A stretch of DNA of 64,000 nt from Pseudomonadales bacterium (GCA_022072145.1 JAJVIG010000016.1:1-64000), one strand, 5' to 3'. Shown: positions 1-7,912, counted from the stretch's first letter. The notes: generated by a model from the sequence alone, not told the origin. Made by a program: numbers and translations.

Positions 1-961
1 GCGGCAGGCTGCCGCGGCGCAGCGCGATCAGCTCGCCCATGATCGCGATCGCGACTTCCATCGGCCGCTTGCTGCCGATCGACAGGCCCACCGGCGCATG
101 CAGCCGCTCCAGGCTTTGCTCGTCGACGTCGAGCCGGCGCAGCCGCTCGCGGCGTTTCGCCGAGGTGCGCACGCTGCCGAGCGCCCCGACGTAGAACGCT
201 TCCATGTGCAGCGCTTCCATCAGCGCCATGTCGTCGATGCGCGGATCGTGGGTCAGCGTGATGATCGCGGTGTGCCGGTCGACTGCCGCGCCGCGCAGGA
301 AGTCGTCGGGGAAATCCTGCACCAGTTCGACGTCCGGACCACGCCAGTCGGCGAGTTGCGCGGCGCGCGGGTCGCAGACCATCACGCGGTAGTCGAGCAT
401 GGTCGCGAGCGTGGCGACGCACTGCGCCACCTGCCCGGCGCCGATCAGCAGCAGCCGGAAGCGCGGGCCCAGCGTGTGGCTCAGCACACCGTCGGCGAAG
501 CGCAGCGCCTCCATGGCGTCCACCGGCTCGGCACTGCAGGCGCCGCTGCCGAGCTCCAGCGTGCGACGCACGCAGCCGCGCGCACCGAGTGCCGCGAGCA
601 GCGCCTCGACGTGCGCAAGGTGGGTGGCGGCGGTGCATGGCTCTACCACCACCGAGAGCCGCCCGCCGCACGGCAGCCCCAGCCGTTCGTTCTCCTCGGC
701 GCTGAGTCCGTAGGTGCGCAGCTCCGGTCCGTCGCAGGCCAGCGAACCCGCGCGCAGGCGCTCGATCAGGTCCTCCTCGACACAGCCGCCCGACAACGAT
801 CCGCAGACGTGGCCGTCACGACTGCAGGCCATGATCGCGCCCAGCGGACGCGGCGAGGAACCGACGATCTCGACGATGGTGCACAGCCAGGCCTCGCGCC
901 CCTCGCGCAACCAGCCGGCCAGCGCCGACAGCACCTCCTGTTCAGCCGATCCGATTTCCAT
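1..961 (-). CDS. XdhC/CoxI family protein (molybdenum cofactor insertion/maturation), 3' end outside window
   Basis: This family binds and matures molybdenum cofactor for xanthine dehydrogenase-type or CO dehydrogenase-type hydroxylases in the cytoplasm. Translating the minus strand from the ATG at 961 gives an N-terminal XdhC/CoxI domain with the block GSSPRPLGAIMACSRDG followed by GSLSGGCVEEDLIE. A C-terminal Rossmann-like domain follows, containing LLLIGAGQVAQ, and near the window edge comes the family block HAPVGLSIGSKRP. A purine-rich stretch (GGGACGGGG) precedes the ATG. About 320 residues are visible and the reading frame is still open at base 1, so the stop lies outside. The flavodoxin gene ends 22 bases upstream, suggesting co-transcription. 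No molybdenum hydroxylase structural gene is visible, so its client enzyme is unknown. Confidence 0.85.
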   Translation of the reverse strand, partial: MEIGSAEQEVLSALAGWLREGREAWLCTIVEIVGSSPRPLGAIMACSRDGHVCGSLSGGCVEEDLIERLRAGSLACDGPELRTYGLSAEENERLGLPCGGRLSVVVEPCTAATHLAHVEALLAALGARGCVRRTLELGSGACSAEPVDAMEALRFADGVLSHTLGPRFRLLLIGAGQVAQCVATLATMLDYRVMVCDPRAAQLADWRGPDVELVQDFPDDFLRGAAVDRHTAIITLTHDPRIDDMALMEALHMEAFYVGALGSVRTSAKRRERLRRLDVDEQSLERLHAPVGLSIGSKRPMEVAIAIMGELIALRRGSLP

Positions 962-983
962 GCCCCGTCCCGTGCTCCCGATG

Positions 984-1442
984 TCAGAAGATTCCCAGTT
1001 GCAGTCCCGCCGCCAACGCGTGCCCGGTCTCGCGCGCGCGCTCCAGATCCGCCGCCGAGGGTTCGCCCCGCACGATCAGCGGCTCGGCCACCTCACGCAG
1101 CGGGTAGCCGCGCACGATGCGCGTGAGCTGGCGCACCGCACCGCTGCCGTCGTTGCCGGCGCTGATGATCAGCGCGTAGGCGCGGTTCAGCTCGTGCGCG
1201 CTCGCCGTGTAGAAAGTGCGGTCGAGGAACTCCTTCAGCGCGCCGGCAGCGTAGCCGAAGTTCTCGGGCGTGGCGAGCAACAGCGCATCGCACCACGCGA
1301 GGTCCGCCGCACCCGCCTCGGCGGCGCGCAGCAGGCGCAGCTCGACCCCCTCTTCCTCCTCGCGCGCGCCCGCCGCCGCGCTGCGTGCGAGCCGCTCCGT
1401 GCTGCCGCTCTGCGAGTGGTAGACGATCAGCAGTTTCTTCAC
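984..1442 (-). CDS. Flavodoxin-like / NADPH-dependent FMN reductase family protein
   Basis: This is a small cytoplasmic flavoprotein of about 152 residues. The N-terminus reads VKKLLIVYHSQSGSTERLA, a beta strand followed by a typical FMN phosphate-binding loop (SQSGSTE). Downstream are the flavodoxin-like segments LLLATPENFGYAAGALKEFLD and YALIISAGNDGSGA, close to those of WrbA/azoreductase-like flavodoxin folds. I chose the GTG at 1442 because the FMN loop lies right behind it and it overlaps the VanZ stop by four bases, as in translational coupling. The longer open frame upstream is arginine-rich and looks like a shadow. Electron donor and acceptor cannot be read from sequence. It could be a quinone reductase or an NADPH:FMN reductase. 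Confidence 0.75.
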   Translation of the reverse strand: MKKLLIVYHSQSGSTERLARSAAAGAREEEEGVELRLLRAAEAGAADLAWCDALLLATPENFGYAAGALKEFLDRTFYTASAHELNRAYALIISAGNDGSGAVRQLTRIVRGYPLREVAEPLIVRGEPSAADLERARETGHALAAGLQLGIF

Positions 1443-1819
1443 ACCGGCGCAACCGCGCGCCGCGCGCGCGCCTGCCAGGCGAACAGCGCCGCGCCGAGCG
1501 CGATGCCTGCCGCATCGGCGAGCCAGTCGAGCAGTGAGGCCTGGCGCCACGGCAACAGCGATTGCGCGAGCTCGATCGCCGCTCCGTAGCCGAGCAGCAT
1601 CCACAACCAGCGTGCCGCCGCGCGCTCCGGCCAGCCGCCCCGCGCGAGCAGCGCGAACATGCAGAACGCCAGCGCGTGCAGCAGCTTGTCACCGTGGCTG
1701 AACTGCGGCCCCGGCTGGTCCGGCAGCAGCGACAGCACGAAGACCAGCGGCAATGCAATGCCGAGCGCCACGCGACACGGACGCTGCAGGCGAGCGATGG
1801 ACCAGCGCTTCGGCTGCAT
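1439..1819 (-). CDS. VanZ family small membrane protein
   Basis: The product is about 126 residues, with hydrophobic segments around residues 17-33, 46-60, 70-85 and 98-115. The VanZ-like pattern is clear: SLLPDQPGPQFSHGDKLLHA near residues 30-50 (conserved D-K-x-x-H), then a pattern of the ELAQSLLPWRQASLLDWLAD type that carries the second conserved acidic motif. VanZ-like proteins are inner-membrane proteins. The founding member lowers teicoplanin sensitivity, but most bacterial homologues have no assigned role. The start ATG at 1819 shares one base with the stop of the HupE-like gene (TGATG), so it is probably translated by coupling. Confidence 0.75.
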   Translation of the reverse strand: MQPKRWSIARLQRPCRVALGIALPLVFVLSLLPDQPGPQFSHGDKLLHALAFCMFALLARGGWPERAAARWLWMLLGYGAAIELAQSLLPWRQASLLDWLADAAGIALGAALFAWQARARRAVAPV

Positions 1820-2817
1820 CACGCCCCGCCCAGCGCCGCCCAGCCGCGCTCGAAGCACCAGTACGCCGAGGCGCAGCCGATCAGGTACACCGGCAGCCAG
1901 CGCAACCACAGCCAGCGCGGTAGCGCGAAGTGCTCCCACGCCCGGTGCGCGACCAGCACCACGCCGACGAACAGCAGTTGCCCCAGTTCGATACCGACGT
2001 TGAACGTGAGCAGCGCGAGCGGAATGTCGTGCGGCGGCAAGCCCACTTCGCGCAGCGCCCCGGCAAAGCCCATGCCGTGCAGCAACCCGAAGCCGCCGGC
2101 GGCCAGCCAGGGGCGGCGCCTCAGCCAGTGGCGATCGGTTGCCTCGCGCGTCAGCTCGATCGCGATCACCAGGATGCTGAACGCGATCGCGAACTCGACC
2201 AGCGCCACCGGATAGTCCAGGAAGCCGAGCGCGGCGAGCGCCAGCGTCACGCTGTGCCCCACCGTGAACGCCGTGATCGTCCACAGCAGGCGCTTCCAGC
2301 CGTTGACCAGCAACAGCAATCCGAGCACGAACAGCAGGTGGTCGATGCCACCGAGGATGTGCCCGACACCCATCTTCACGTAATTCGCCGCGACCGCCGA
2401 CGCACTCATGCGCTCGGCGACCCGCAGCACCGGCTCGGCCGCGTTCAGCATTCCCTGCGTGACGGCGCCGTCGTTCCACTCGATACGCACCAGCGCGGCC
2501 GACTGGTTCTCCGCCAGCCCGTTCACGCGCAGTTCGCGTCCGTGCAGCGGTCCGTTGCAACGCACGTTCCAGTCGATGCGCACACCGGTGCCTTCGTAGG
2601 CCCAGCGGCGCTCGTCGGTGTCATGGCAGGCCTGCGGAAGCACCGGCTCGATGGGCACCGGTGTCGACGAGAAACGCGGCGTCTTCCAGGTCACCGCGTA
2701 CCGGTCCTCGTCGAGCTCGACCAGCGAGAGCAGCGAGGGCGCGAGCTTGTGCGCCCACGCCGGCGCGATCGCCGCGAACAGCAGCATCGACAGCAGCAGA
2801 TGCCAGCCACGCCTCAT
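1819..2817 (-). CDS. HupE/UreJ-like membrane protein
   Basis: The product is about 332 residues. It begins with a signal-like segment (MRRGWHLLLSMLLFAAIAP, then AWAHK), followed by a roughly 130-residue periplasmic domain. The C-terminal half is polytopic, with the motif GHILGGIDHLLFVLGLLLLV, then GHSVTLALAALGFLD and FGLLHGMGFAGAL, characteristic of the HupE/UreJ_2 group. HupE/UreJ relatives transport nickel or cobalt, but members with a large N-terminal periplasmic domain are functionally uncharacterised. The start ATG at 2817 overlaps the stop of the parvulin gene (ATGA), fixing the start more convincingly than the longer upstream frame. In this operon (parvulin, HupE-like, DUF3604) a periplasmic or envelope role is plausible, but the substrate is unknown. 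Confidence 0.8.
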   Translation of the reverse strand: MRRGWHLLLSMLLFAAIAPAWAHKLAPSLLSLVELDEDRYAVTWKTPRFSSTPVPIEPVLPQACHDTDERRWAYEGTGVRIDWNVRCNGPLHGRELRVNGLAENQSAALVRIEWNDGAVTQGMLNAAEPVLRVAERMSASAVAANYVKMGVGHILGGIDHLLFVLGLLLLVNGWKRLLWTITAFTVGHSVTLALAALGFLDYPVALVEFAIAFSILVIAIELTREATDRHWLRRRPWLAAGGFGLLHGMGFAGALREVGLPPHDIPLALLTFNVGIELGQLLFVGVVLVAHRAWEHFALPRWLWLRWLPVYLIGCASAYWCFERGWAALGGA

Positions 2818-3776
2818 GAGGGCACTCCGTAACGACGTCGCAGTTCGACCATGGCGCGTGCCAGCGCCGCACTCGCCCGTTCGCGCAGCACGTCGCTCTC
2901 CAGACGCCGGCGCACCTCGGGGTCGTCCACGCCGGGCACCCGTTCGGGCACGCTTTCCTCGACCAGCACCAGGTGTTCGCCGTAACTCGAACGCAACGGA
3001 CCGCACCAGCGCCTCGGCTCGCAGTCCGCGACCGCGCGCGCGAACGCGCTGCCGAACTGCCCCGCCAGTTGCCGCTCGTCGAGCAGCGGCAGCGACAGCC
3101 CACCCAGGAACGGATCACCGCGCGCGGACTCGGGCAAGGCGTCGGGGTCCTGCCCGGACAGCAGCCGCAGCGTGGCGCGCGCATCGTCCGCGGCCCGTTC
3201 GCCGCGCCGATCGGCGCTGAAATACACATGCCGCAGGCGCCAGCGTGCCGGCAGCGCGAACTCCGCGCGCCGCTGTTCGTACATCCGCGCGAGTTCCGCC
3301 GCGTCCGGCGCCGAACGGTCGCTGCCTTCCTGCAACGACAGCTCCATGATCTGCACCAGCCGCCGCCGCACCACCAGGTCGTTGCGGTGCATGCCGAGTT
3401 CGAGGGCCTGCTGGAACAGACGTTCCTCGGCCACCTCGGTGCCCGGGTCCAGGAAACGCATGTTCAGCAGCAGCCGCTGGCGCACCACCGGGTCGATCCG
3501 GTGCAGCGCGTGCGCGATCGCCTCGCGGAACAGGATCTCGTCGTCGATCTCGCGCTGCTCGAGCGCGCGCATCTCGGCGGCGTCCGGTGCGCGCCCCATC
3601 GCGGCGACCCAGCCCTCCTTCAGCGCGGCGATGCGCGCGGCGTCGAGCACGACCGGCTCGCGCACCTCGACTTCCTGCAGCGACGGCGCGAACAGCCACC
3701 AGCCGAGGAAGCCAGCGAGCACGAAATGCAGCGGACGATGGCGCAGCCAGCGCACGAGTGGAAACGACGGCATCAC
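2814..3776 (-). CDS. Membrane-anchored peptidylprolyl isomerase, PpiC/parvulin type
   Basis: The product is 320 residues with one N-terminal membrane segment (about residues 12-31, HRPLHFVLAGFLGWWLFAPS), placing the body in the periplasm. A helical SurA-N-like region follows (EIDDEILFREAIAH). The parvulin domain lies around residues 165-270, with WRLRHVYFSA and ARGDPFLGGLSLPLL, then FGSAFARAVADCEP and GEHLVLVEE. The cis-trans isomerase fold helps proline isomerisation of exported proteins. It overlaps the HupE-like gene by four bases and starts six bases after the DUF3604 stop, so it may assist folding of its operon partners' periplasmic domains. The proposed client relation is inference. Confidence 0.8.
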   Translation of the reverse strand: MMPSFPLVRWLRHRPLHFVLAGFLGWWLFAPSLQEVEVREPVVLDAARIAALKEGWVAAMGRAPDAAEMRALEQREIDDEILFREAIAHALHRIDPVVRQRLLLNMRFLDPGTEVAEERLFQQALELGMHRNDLVVRRRLVQIMELSLQEGSDRSAPDAAELARMYEQRRAEFALPARWRLRHVYFSADRRGERAADDARATLRLLSGQDPDALPESARGDPFLGGLSLPLLDERQLAGQFGSAFARAVADCEPRRWCGPLRSSYGEHLVLVEESVPERVPGVDDPEVRRRLESDVLRERASAALARAMVELRRRYGVPS

Positions 3777-3781
3777 TGACC

Positions 3782-5638
3782 TCAGGACCCGACCCAGATC
3801 GGGGAACTCCAGGCGCGCTCACGGATCGTGGCGCGATGATCGGCCGCGCAGCAGGCGGCGAACTCCTCCGGCACCGCGCCGCGGTCGGCGCAGTCGATGG
3901 CGTTGGCACGGCAGATGCGCTCGCTCCAGCGCGCGACCGGCAGCTCGAGCACGCGGGCGTAGTACCACGCGTGCTGATCCGGGCGGTACCCGGTATCGGA
4001 CCAGACCGCGCACAGCGCCTCGGCGCCCTCGCTCGCGCCGGCGACGCTGAGCACCGTTTCGCGCGACGCACCGTCGGCATCGACCCACCCCTTCACGATC
4101 TGCACCTCGGCGAGCGGCGAGCCCTCGATGGCATCACGCAGCGCCGCCACCACGAACACCGGCGCGCGGCCCGCACCGTCGGCGGCGCTCAGCTCACCGC
4201 CCATCGGCACGCCGCGCGCGTAGGCACTGCGCACCAGCTCCGGGTCCTCGCAGAAATCGCCGGGGAAGTCCCAGCCGCCGAAGAAGCGCAGCTGCAGCCG
4301 CGTGCCGCTGGTGGCGTAGGTCTCGCGCCGCTGCATGGCGGCGAACAATGCCTCGCGCGTGTTCTCCTCGGCCCAGACCATCGCCAGCCCGCCGGGGCCG
4401 AACTCGGGGCGGTCCGGCAGCCCGGCCGGCACGCCCTCGCGCGCCGGCACACCGGCACCACCGTGCCCCGGGAAAGTGTCTTCGGCGACCGCGCCGGCGG
4501 CGCCGATATGGGTGTCGGTGCTGCCGATGACTCCCATGCGGTACGGGTCGACGCCGAGCGTACGTTCGAACCGCAACCCGTCGCGCAGGATCTCGCGGTA
4601 GAAACCGGTGGCAGGAGTCGGCGGCTTGCGCTTCCAGGAGAAGTTCTGGCCCGCGAAGGAGTCGTACGGCAGCTGTTCGAACGAGCAGTCCTCGTCCGCC
4701 GCGATTCCCGGCAGCGCGCCCGCGAAGCACTCGGAGGCGCCCTTGTGCTGCACGATCTCGAACAGCCGCTCGGTGCGCGCGCGCAGCGCCGCGTCCGCGG
4801 CCGTGTACGCGCTGCCGTCCGCCGCCTTTCCGTCGAACATCAGCCCGTCGCTCAGGTTCGAGTTGTGCGGGATCACCAGCGCCTCGCAGCCGGGCAGCGC
4901 GTCACGGCACTGGCGCTCCAGCGCCCGCCACAGGCCCTCGGGACTGCCGGTATCGATGGCGGTCGCCGGCAGTTCCGGAACCCGATCGCCACGGAAGATC
5001 ACGTTGCGGTGCATGTTGCCGGCGTTGTCGCCACCCGTTCCGGTCCACTCGTAGGCCACGAAGCTGGTGAAGCGGCACGCCCCGCTTGCATCGAGCGCCT
5101 CGGCCGCGGCGGTCCTGACCTCGCCCCATGGCCCCGCGGCCGCCGTGCGGCACAGTTCGCCCTGCTCGCCGCAGAACCCGAGCCGCCTGCCGGCACTCGC
5201 GGTGGCGTTGAACAGGTAGTACGCGGCCCGCGGAAAGTGGCGGTACACCAGGCACTGCCACGCGTCGTAACCGGCCGAACCCGGGGTGCGGCACAGCTCG
5301 ACTTCGCCGAACAGTTCGGCGTGGTCGGTCACCGCGGCAAAATCGAGCGGCCGCTTCAATTGGAGCTGCCGCAGCGCCTTGCCGTCGGCGTCGTAGGGCT
5401 GCACGCCGATCGGCTCGCCGCGCGCGAAACGGTACGCATCGGCCGGCCGCGCACGGGTGTCCTGGGTGGCGGCGTCGAGCGACAGCGCGGTATGCACGTG
5501 CAGATCACCGACGTAGACGTTGCGCAGCGGGTTGTGGTCAGGGCAGCGTGGGGCCCCGGCCTGCGCGCCGGCGAGCGGCAGCAGCGCAACCACGCAGCCC
5601 AGGACGACGCGGCGCATCCGCGCCAAGCCGTGCCTCAT
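3782..5638 (-). CDS. DUF3604 domain protein (putative exported PHP-like metal-dependent hydrolase)
   Basis: The product is about 618 residues. An N-terminal signal peptide (around VVLGCVVALLPLAGAQAGA) precedes a domain with features of the DUF3604/PHP-like superfamily: YVGDLHVHTALSLDA with a HxH pair, AAVTDHAELFGE, VIPHNSNLSDG and GVIGSTDTHIGA, all consistent with clustered metal ligands. Twelve or so cysteines are scattered through the protein (for example CRDALPGC and ICRANAIDC), suggesting disulfides in the periplasm. DUF3604 proteins have no established substrate. The ATG at 5638 overlaps the preceding DUF1145-like stop by four bases. A second in-frame ATG at 5617 would also leave a signal peptide. 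The linkage with parvulin and HupE-like genes is a guilt-by-association clue only. Confidence 0.85.
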   Translation of the reverse strand: MRHGLARMRRVVLGCVVALLPLAGAQAGAPRCPDHNPLRNVYVGDLHVHTALSLDAATQDTRARPADAYRFARGEPIGVQPYDADGKALRQLQLKRPLDFAAVTDHAELFGEVELCRTPGSAGYDAWQCLVYRHFPRAAYYLFNATASAGRRLGFCGEQGELCRTAAAGPWGEVRTAAAEALDASGACRFTSFVAYEWTGTGGDNAGNMHRNVIFRGDRVPELPATAIDTGSPEGLWRALERQCRDALPGCEALVIPHNSNLSDGLMFDGKAADGSAYTAADAALRARTERLFEIVQHKGASECFAGALPGIAADEDCSFEQLPYDSFAGQNFSWKRKPPTPATGFYREILRDGLRFERTLGVDPYRMGVIGSTDTHIGAAGAVAEDTFPGHGGAGVPAREGVPAGLPDRPEFGPGGLAMVWAEENTREALFAAMQRRETYATSGTRLQLRFFGGWDFPGDFCEDPELVRSAYARGVPMGGELSAADGAGRAPVFVVAALRDAIEGSPLAEVQIVKGWVDADGASRETVLSVAGASEGAEALCAVWSDTGYRPDQHAWYYARVLELPVARWSERICRANAIDCADRGAVPEEFAACCAADHRATIRERAWSSPIWVGS

Positions 5639-5907
5639 CGCGCACCTTCGGCCAGCGCGCGGCGCTTGTACGGCATCCAGTGCACGAAACCGAACAGCAG
5701 CGTGAACAGCACGCTGAGCACCAGCGGTCCCTCGTAGAGCCTGATCCAGCGCCATGCCACGAGCACCTCGACCGCGTGCGCGACCAGCAGGAACGCGCTG
5801 CCGTACTGGAGGATGGCCTCCAGAACGGGCGGCCAGTCGAACAGCAGCGACAGCAGCGTCGCCGAATAAAAGACCAGACAGGTGATCTTCGCGGGCGCAT
5901 CCTTCAT
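5635..5907 (-). CDS. DUF1145-like small inner-membrane protein, first gene of the minus-strand operon
   Basis: The product is about 90 residues with three hydrophobic segments: TCLVFYSATLLSLLFDW, YGSAFLLVAHAVEVLVAW and LVLSVLFTLLFGFVHWMP. The motif VAHAVEVLVA plus a final LLFGFVHWMPYK resembles the DUF1145/YhhL-type small membrane proteins, which have no known function. The start at 5907 is preceded by AGGAG at a good distance. It is the most upstream gene of the run down to XdhC, so the operon promoter should lie in 5908-6033, the gap shared with the divergent SMP-30 gene. The family assignment is from pattern only. Confidence 0.6.
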   Translation of the reverse strand: MKDAPAKITCLVFYSATLLSLLFDWPPVLEAILQYGSAFLLVAHAVEVLVAWRWIRLYEGPLVLSVLFTLLFGFVHWMPYKRRALAEGAR

Positions 5908-6033
5908 TGGTGTTCTCCTGTTGGCGGCGGTCGATCCGGGCGCTATGGTGCGCAATCGCTGCCTGAAATGGAAGCGATGCGCCGCCGCGCCGGCGGCACC
6001 ACCAACAACCCGCCACCGATCAGGAAGGACACC

Positions 6034-6891
6034 GTGGATGCCGAGCAACTGAGCCTCACCCCCTTCGTCTCCGGGCTCGGCTTCGGGGAGGCCCCGCGCT
6101 GGCACGACGGTGCGTTGTGGTTGTCGGACATCACCGAACACAGCGTGCTGCGCGTCGGCGCCGACGGCGAGCCGCAGACCGTGCTCAGGACACCGGGCGA
6201 GCCGTCCGGGCTCGGCTGGCTGCCCGACGGCAGCCTGCTGGTGGTGCAGATGGCCGAACACGAGGTCTGGCGGCTCGCCAACGGCAAGCTGGGCCGCTAC
6301 TCCGGCACCGCGCCGATGTCGCACGGCAAGCTCAACGATATGGTGGTGGACCGCAACGGCCGCGCCTGGGTCAGCAACTTCGGCTTCGATTACGAGACCG
6401 AAGCGCCGCGCGCCACCGTGCTGGTGGGCATCGAGCCGGACGGACACGCCGTGCTTGCGGCCGACGATCTCTGGTGCCCGAACGGCATGGCGATCGACGC
6501 CGCCGGCAAGCTGCTGTTCGTTGGCCAGAGCGCCTCGCCCGAGGTGCTCGAATACGACATCGATTCCCGCGGCGTGCTGCGCAACCGGCGCGTGTTCGGA
6601 CGCCTGCCCGGACAGGCGGTGTGCGACGGCATCTGCGTGGACAGCGCGCAGGCGGTGTGGATCGCCTCGCCGACGACGCGCGAGTTCCTGCGCATGGAGC
6701 GCGGCGGCACGATCACGCACCGCGTGCCCACCGGCGAACGCCACGCGATCGCCTGCGTGCTCGGTGGCGCCGACCGCCGCACGCTCTACGCGATCACCTC
6801 CGCCACGCTCAGCCTGCGCGCCGCGCACGGCACCCGCGAGGGGCGTATCGAGCGCGTGCAGGTCCCGGTGGCCGGCGCGGGCGTGCCGTGA
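6034..6891 (+). CDS. SMP-30/gluconolactonase/LRE family protein
   Basis: The product is about 285 residues, usual for the family, forming a six-bladed beta-propeller. Visible family landmarks are GLGFGEAPRWHDGALWLSD at the N-terminus (Glu as calcium ligand), SHGKLNDMVVDRNGRAWVS, LWCPNGMAIDA (Asn ligand) and VCDGICVDSAQAVW (Asp ligand). Members hydrolyse sugar lactones or other esters in a Ca/Zn-dependent way; the substrate here is not readable. I prefer the GTG at 6034 because AGGAAGG sits five bases upstream and it removes an unlikely N-terminal extension. An ATG at 5968 in the same frame is the alternative. It overlaps the next gene by four bases (GTGA). Confidence 0.8.
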   Translation: MDAEQLSLTPFVSGLGFGEAPRWHDGALWLSDITEHSVLRVGADGEPQTVLRTPGEPSGLGWLPDGSLLVVQMAEHEVWRLANGKLGRYSGTAPMSHGKLNDMVVDRNGRAWVSNFGFDYETEAPRATVLVGIEPDGHAVLAADDLWCPNGMAIDAAGKLLFVGQSASPEVLEYDIDSRGVLRNRRVFGRLPGQAVCDGICVDSAQAVWIASPTTREFLRMERGGTITHRVPTGERHAIACVLGGADRRTLYAITSATLSLRAAHGTREGRIERVQVPVAGAGVP

Positions 6892-7439
6892 GCGACGCGA
6901 AGCGCTGGATCGGCGCCGCGGAGCTGCTGCAGGACGCGTGGCGGCTCGCGCGGTGCGTGATCGACAGCGGCTATGCGCCCACGCTGCTGATCGGGCTCTG
7001 GCGCGGTGGCGCGCCGATCGCGGTGGCCGTGCACGAGGCGCTCGCCTGGCGCGGGCAGCGCTGCGAGCACCTGCCGCTGCGCACCACGCTGTACTCCGGC
7101 ATCGACGAGCGCGCGCCCGGGGTGCGCATCCACGGGCTCGCGGCGCTGGAGTCCGCGGGCTTCGACTGCCGCCGCGTATTGCTGGTCGACGATGTGTTCG
7201 ACACCGGCATCACCGTGCAGCACACCGTCGCGGCGCTGCGCGCGCTCGACTGCCCGCGCACGGCCGAGCTGCGCGTGGCAACCGTGTGGTGGAAGCCCAC
7301 GCGCAACCGCAGCACGCTCACCCCCGACTACTGGATCCACCAGACCGCCGACTGGCTCGTCTTCCCGCACGAACTGTGCGGACTCGAGCCCGACGAGGTC
7401 CGCGCGCATCGGCCCGAAGCCTCGGTGCTGCTGGATTGA
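6888..7439 (+). CDS. Phosphoribosyltransferase family protein (hypoxanthine/xanthine-type fold)
   Basis: The product is about 183 residues. It has a type I PRTase fold: an early strand-loop LLIGLWRGGAPIAVAVHEAL and the 13-residue PRPP motif region RVLLVDDVFDTGITVQHTV around residues 98-116. ATVWWKPTRNRSTLTPDYW follows, with a typical C-terminal YWIHQTADWLVFPHE segment. These resemble bacterial hypoxanthine/xanthine phosphoribosyltransferase-like proteins that transfer phosphoribose from PRPP to a purine. The exact base is uncertain. The GTG start at 6888 is translationally coupled to the SMP-30 gene. The gene marks the end of ordinary chromosomal sequence: immediately after its stop the accessory region begins with an antitoxin-like fragment on the other strand. 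Confidence 0.8.
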   Translation: MSDAKRWIGAAELLQDAWRLARCVIDSGYAPTLLIGLWRGGAPIAVAVHEALAWRGQRCEHLPLRTTLYSGIDERAPGVRIHGLAALESAGFDCRRVLLVDDVFDTGITVQHTVAALRALDCPRTAELRVATVWWKPTRNRSTLTPDYWIHQTADWLVFPHELCGLEPDEVRAHRPEASVLLD

Positions 7440-7523
7440 GCGCGACGCCCGCGCCTGGCGCTGGAGGTACTCCCTCAACGCCTGGTTGATGAGCCAACTC
7501 TTGGTCCAGTGCAACAGGTCACC
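7440..7523 (-). pseudogene. Remnant of a ribbon-helix-helix antitoxin-like gene
   Basis: On the minus strand this short stretch reads GDLLHWTKSWLINQALREYL and continues QRQARAS. The block KSWLINQALREYL is the typical second helix of CopG/ParD/RelB-like ribbon-helix-helix antitoxins (usual form RSxSWLINEALREYL). The reading frame is interrupted by a TGA a few codons upstream (near 7540), there is no start codon, and no toxin gene follows, so only a fragment remains. It lies between the phosphoribosyltransferase stop and the IS21-family element. Toxin-antitoxin genes are common stabilisers in integron arrays, which fits the neighbouring attC-like sites. The call rests on about 25 residues. Confidence 0.45.
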
Positions 7524-7550
7524 TCCACCATGAGGTAACTCTCAGCATTC

Positions 7551-7554
7551 CGCT
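7551..7554. repeat. Left copy of the probable 4-bp target duplication (CGCT) of the IS21-family element
   Basis: CGCT at 7551-7554 is repeated at 11116-11119 on the other side of the element. If one copy and the element are removed, the minus strand reads GCCCAACTAGCGGAATG, which resembles the outer arm of the intact attC-like site at 12.4 kb (GCCCAACCAGCGGATCC). Four bases is one of the duplication lengths known for this family. The match is short, so it could be chance. Confidence 0.5.
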
Positions 7555-7571
7555 GCTGTCGATGGCGGTCC

Positions 7572-7598
7572 AAATCCGCGTAAATCTGGCGATTTCAT
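7572..7598. repeat. Left terminal inverted-repeat block of the IS21-family element
   Basis: The left block contains AAATCCGCG, a short variable stretch, then TCTGGCGATTTCA. The mate at 11073-11100 read in reverse complement gives AAATCCGCA, a variable stretch and TCTGGCGATTTTCAG. These are probably transposase (IstA) binding sites; they lie 15-17 bases inside the element tips. Confidence 0.75.
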
Positions 7599-7686
7599 CA
7601 TCTGCAGGTTAGTGCTGGCCATGGAGGCCGGCGCTGTTGGTCTCGTTCGTCAGGTACCTCGAGACCTCACCAGCGGGGGGCAGGCG

Positions 7687-7710
7687 GTGGACAACAGGGA
7701 TGTTGTCCAC
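7687..7710. repeat. Perfect 9-bp inverted repeat in the IS left region
   Basis: GTGGACAAC (7687-7695) and GTTGTCCAC (7702-7710) are perfect reverse complements separated by six bases. The dyad lies about 130 bases from the left tip, upstream of the Cys-rich orf. It could be an operator or an RNA hairpin; function is unknown. Confidence 0.6.
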
Positions 7711-7866
7711 GGGCTGTCCACCCGCGCCTGGCTGCCTCGATGATGGGTGCCGGTTACCTCGGCTGAAGCGTTCGCGAGAGCGCGCCATTCGGTGCACGGC
7801 CCCCACAACCCAAGGGATGACATCGCGCGGGATTTGGCGTAGATAGCCGGCGCCGATCGGGAGAGC

Positions 7867-7912
7867 GGCACGGCACCCGATCAAACCGCCAAGCCAGTTC
7901 GGGTGCCGTGCC
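7867..7912. repeat. Perfect 14-bp inverted repeat upstream of the IS-encoded genes
   Basis: Bases 7867-7880 (GGCACGGCACCCGA) pair exactly with 7899-7912 around an 18-base loop. It sits about 95 bases before the first IS gene and lacks a following T-run, so it is not a canonical terminator. A hairpin that blocks read-through transcription or translation into the transposase genes would fit the usual self-limitation of insertion sequences, but this is inference. Confidence 0.6.

Noticed and set aside
3587-5737. 716-codon plus-strand frame opposite the DUF3604 gene
   Set aside because: Composition and lack of any family pattern mark it as a shadow; the minus strand has a signal peptide and conserved motifs.
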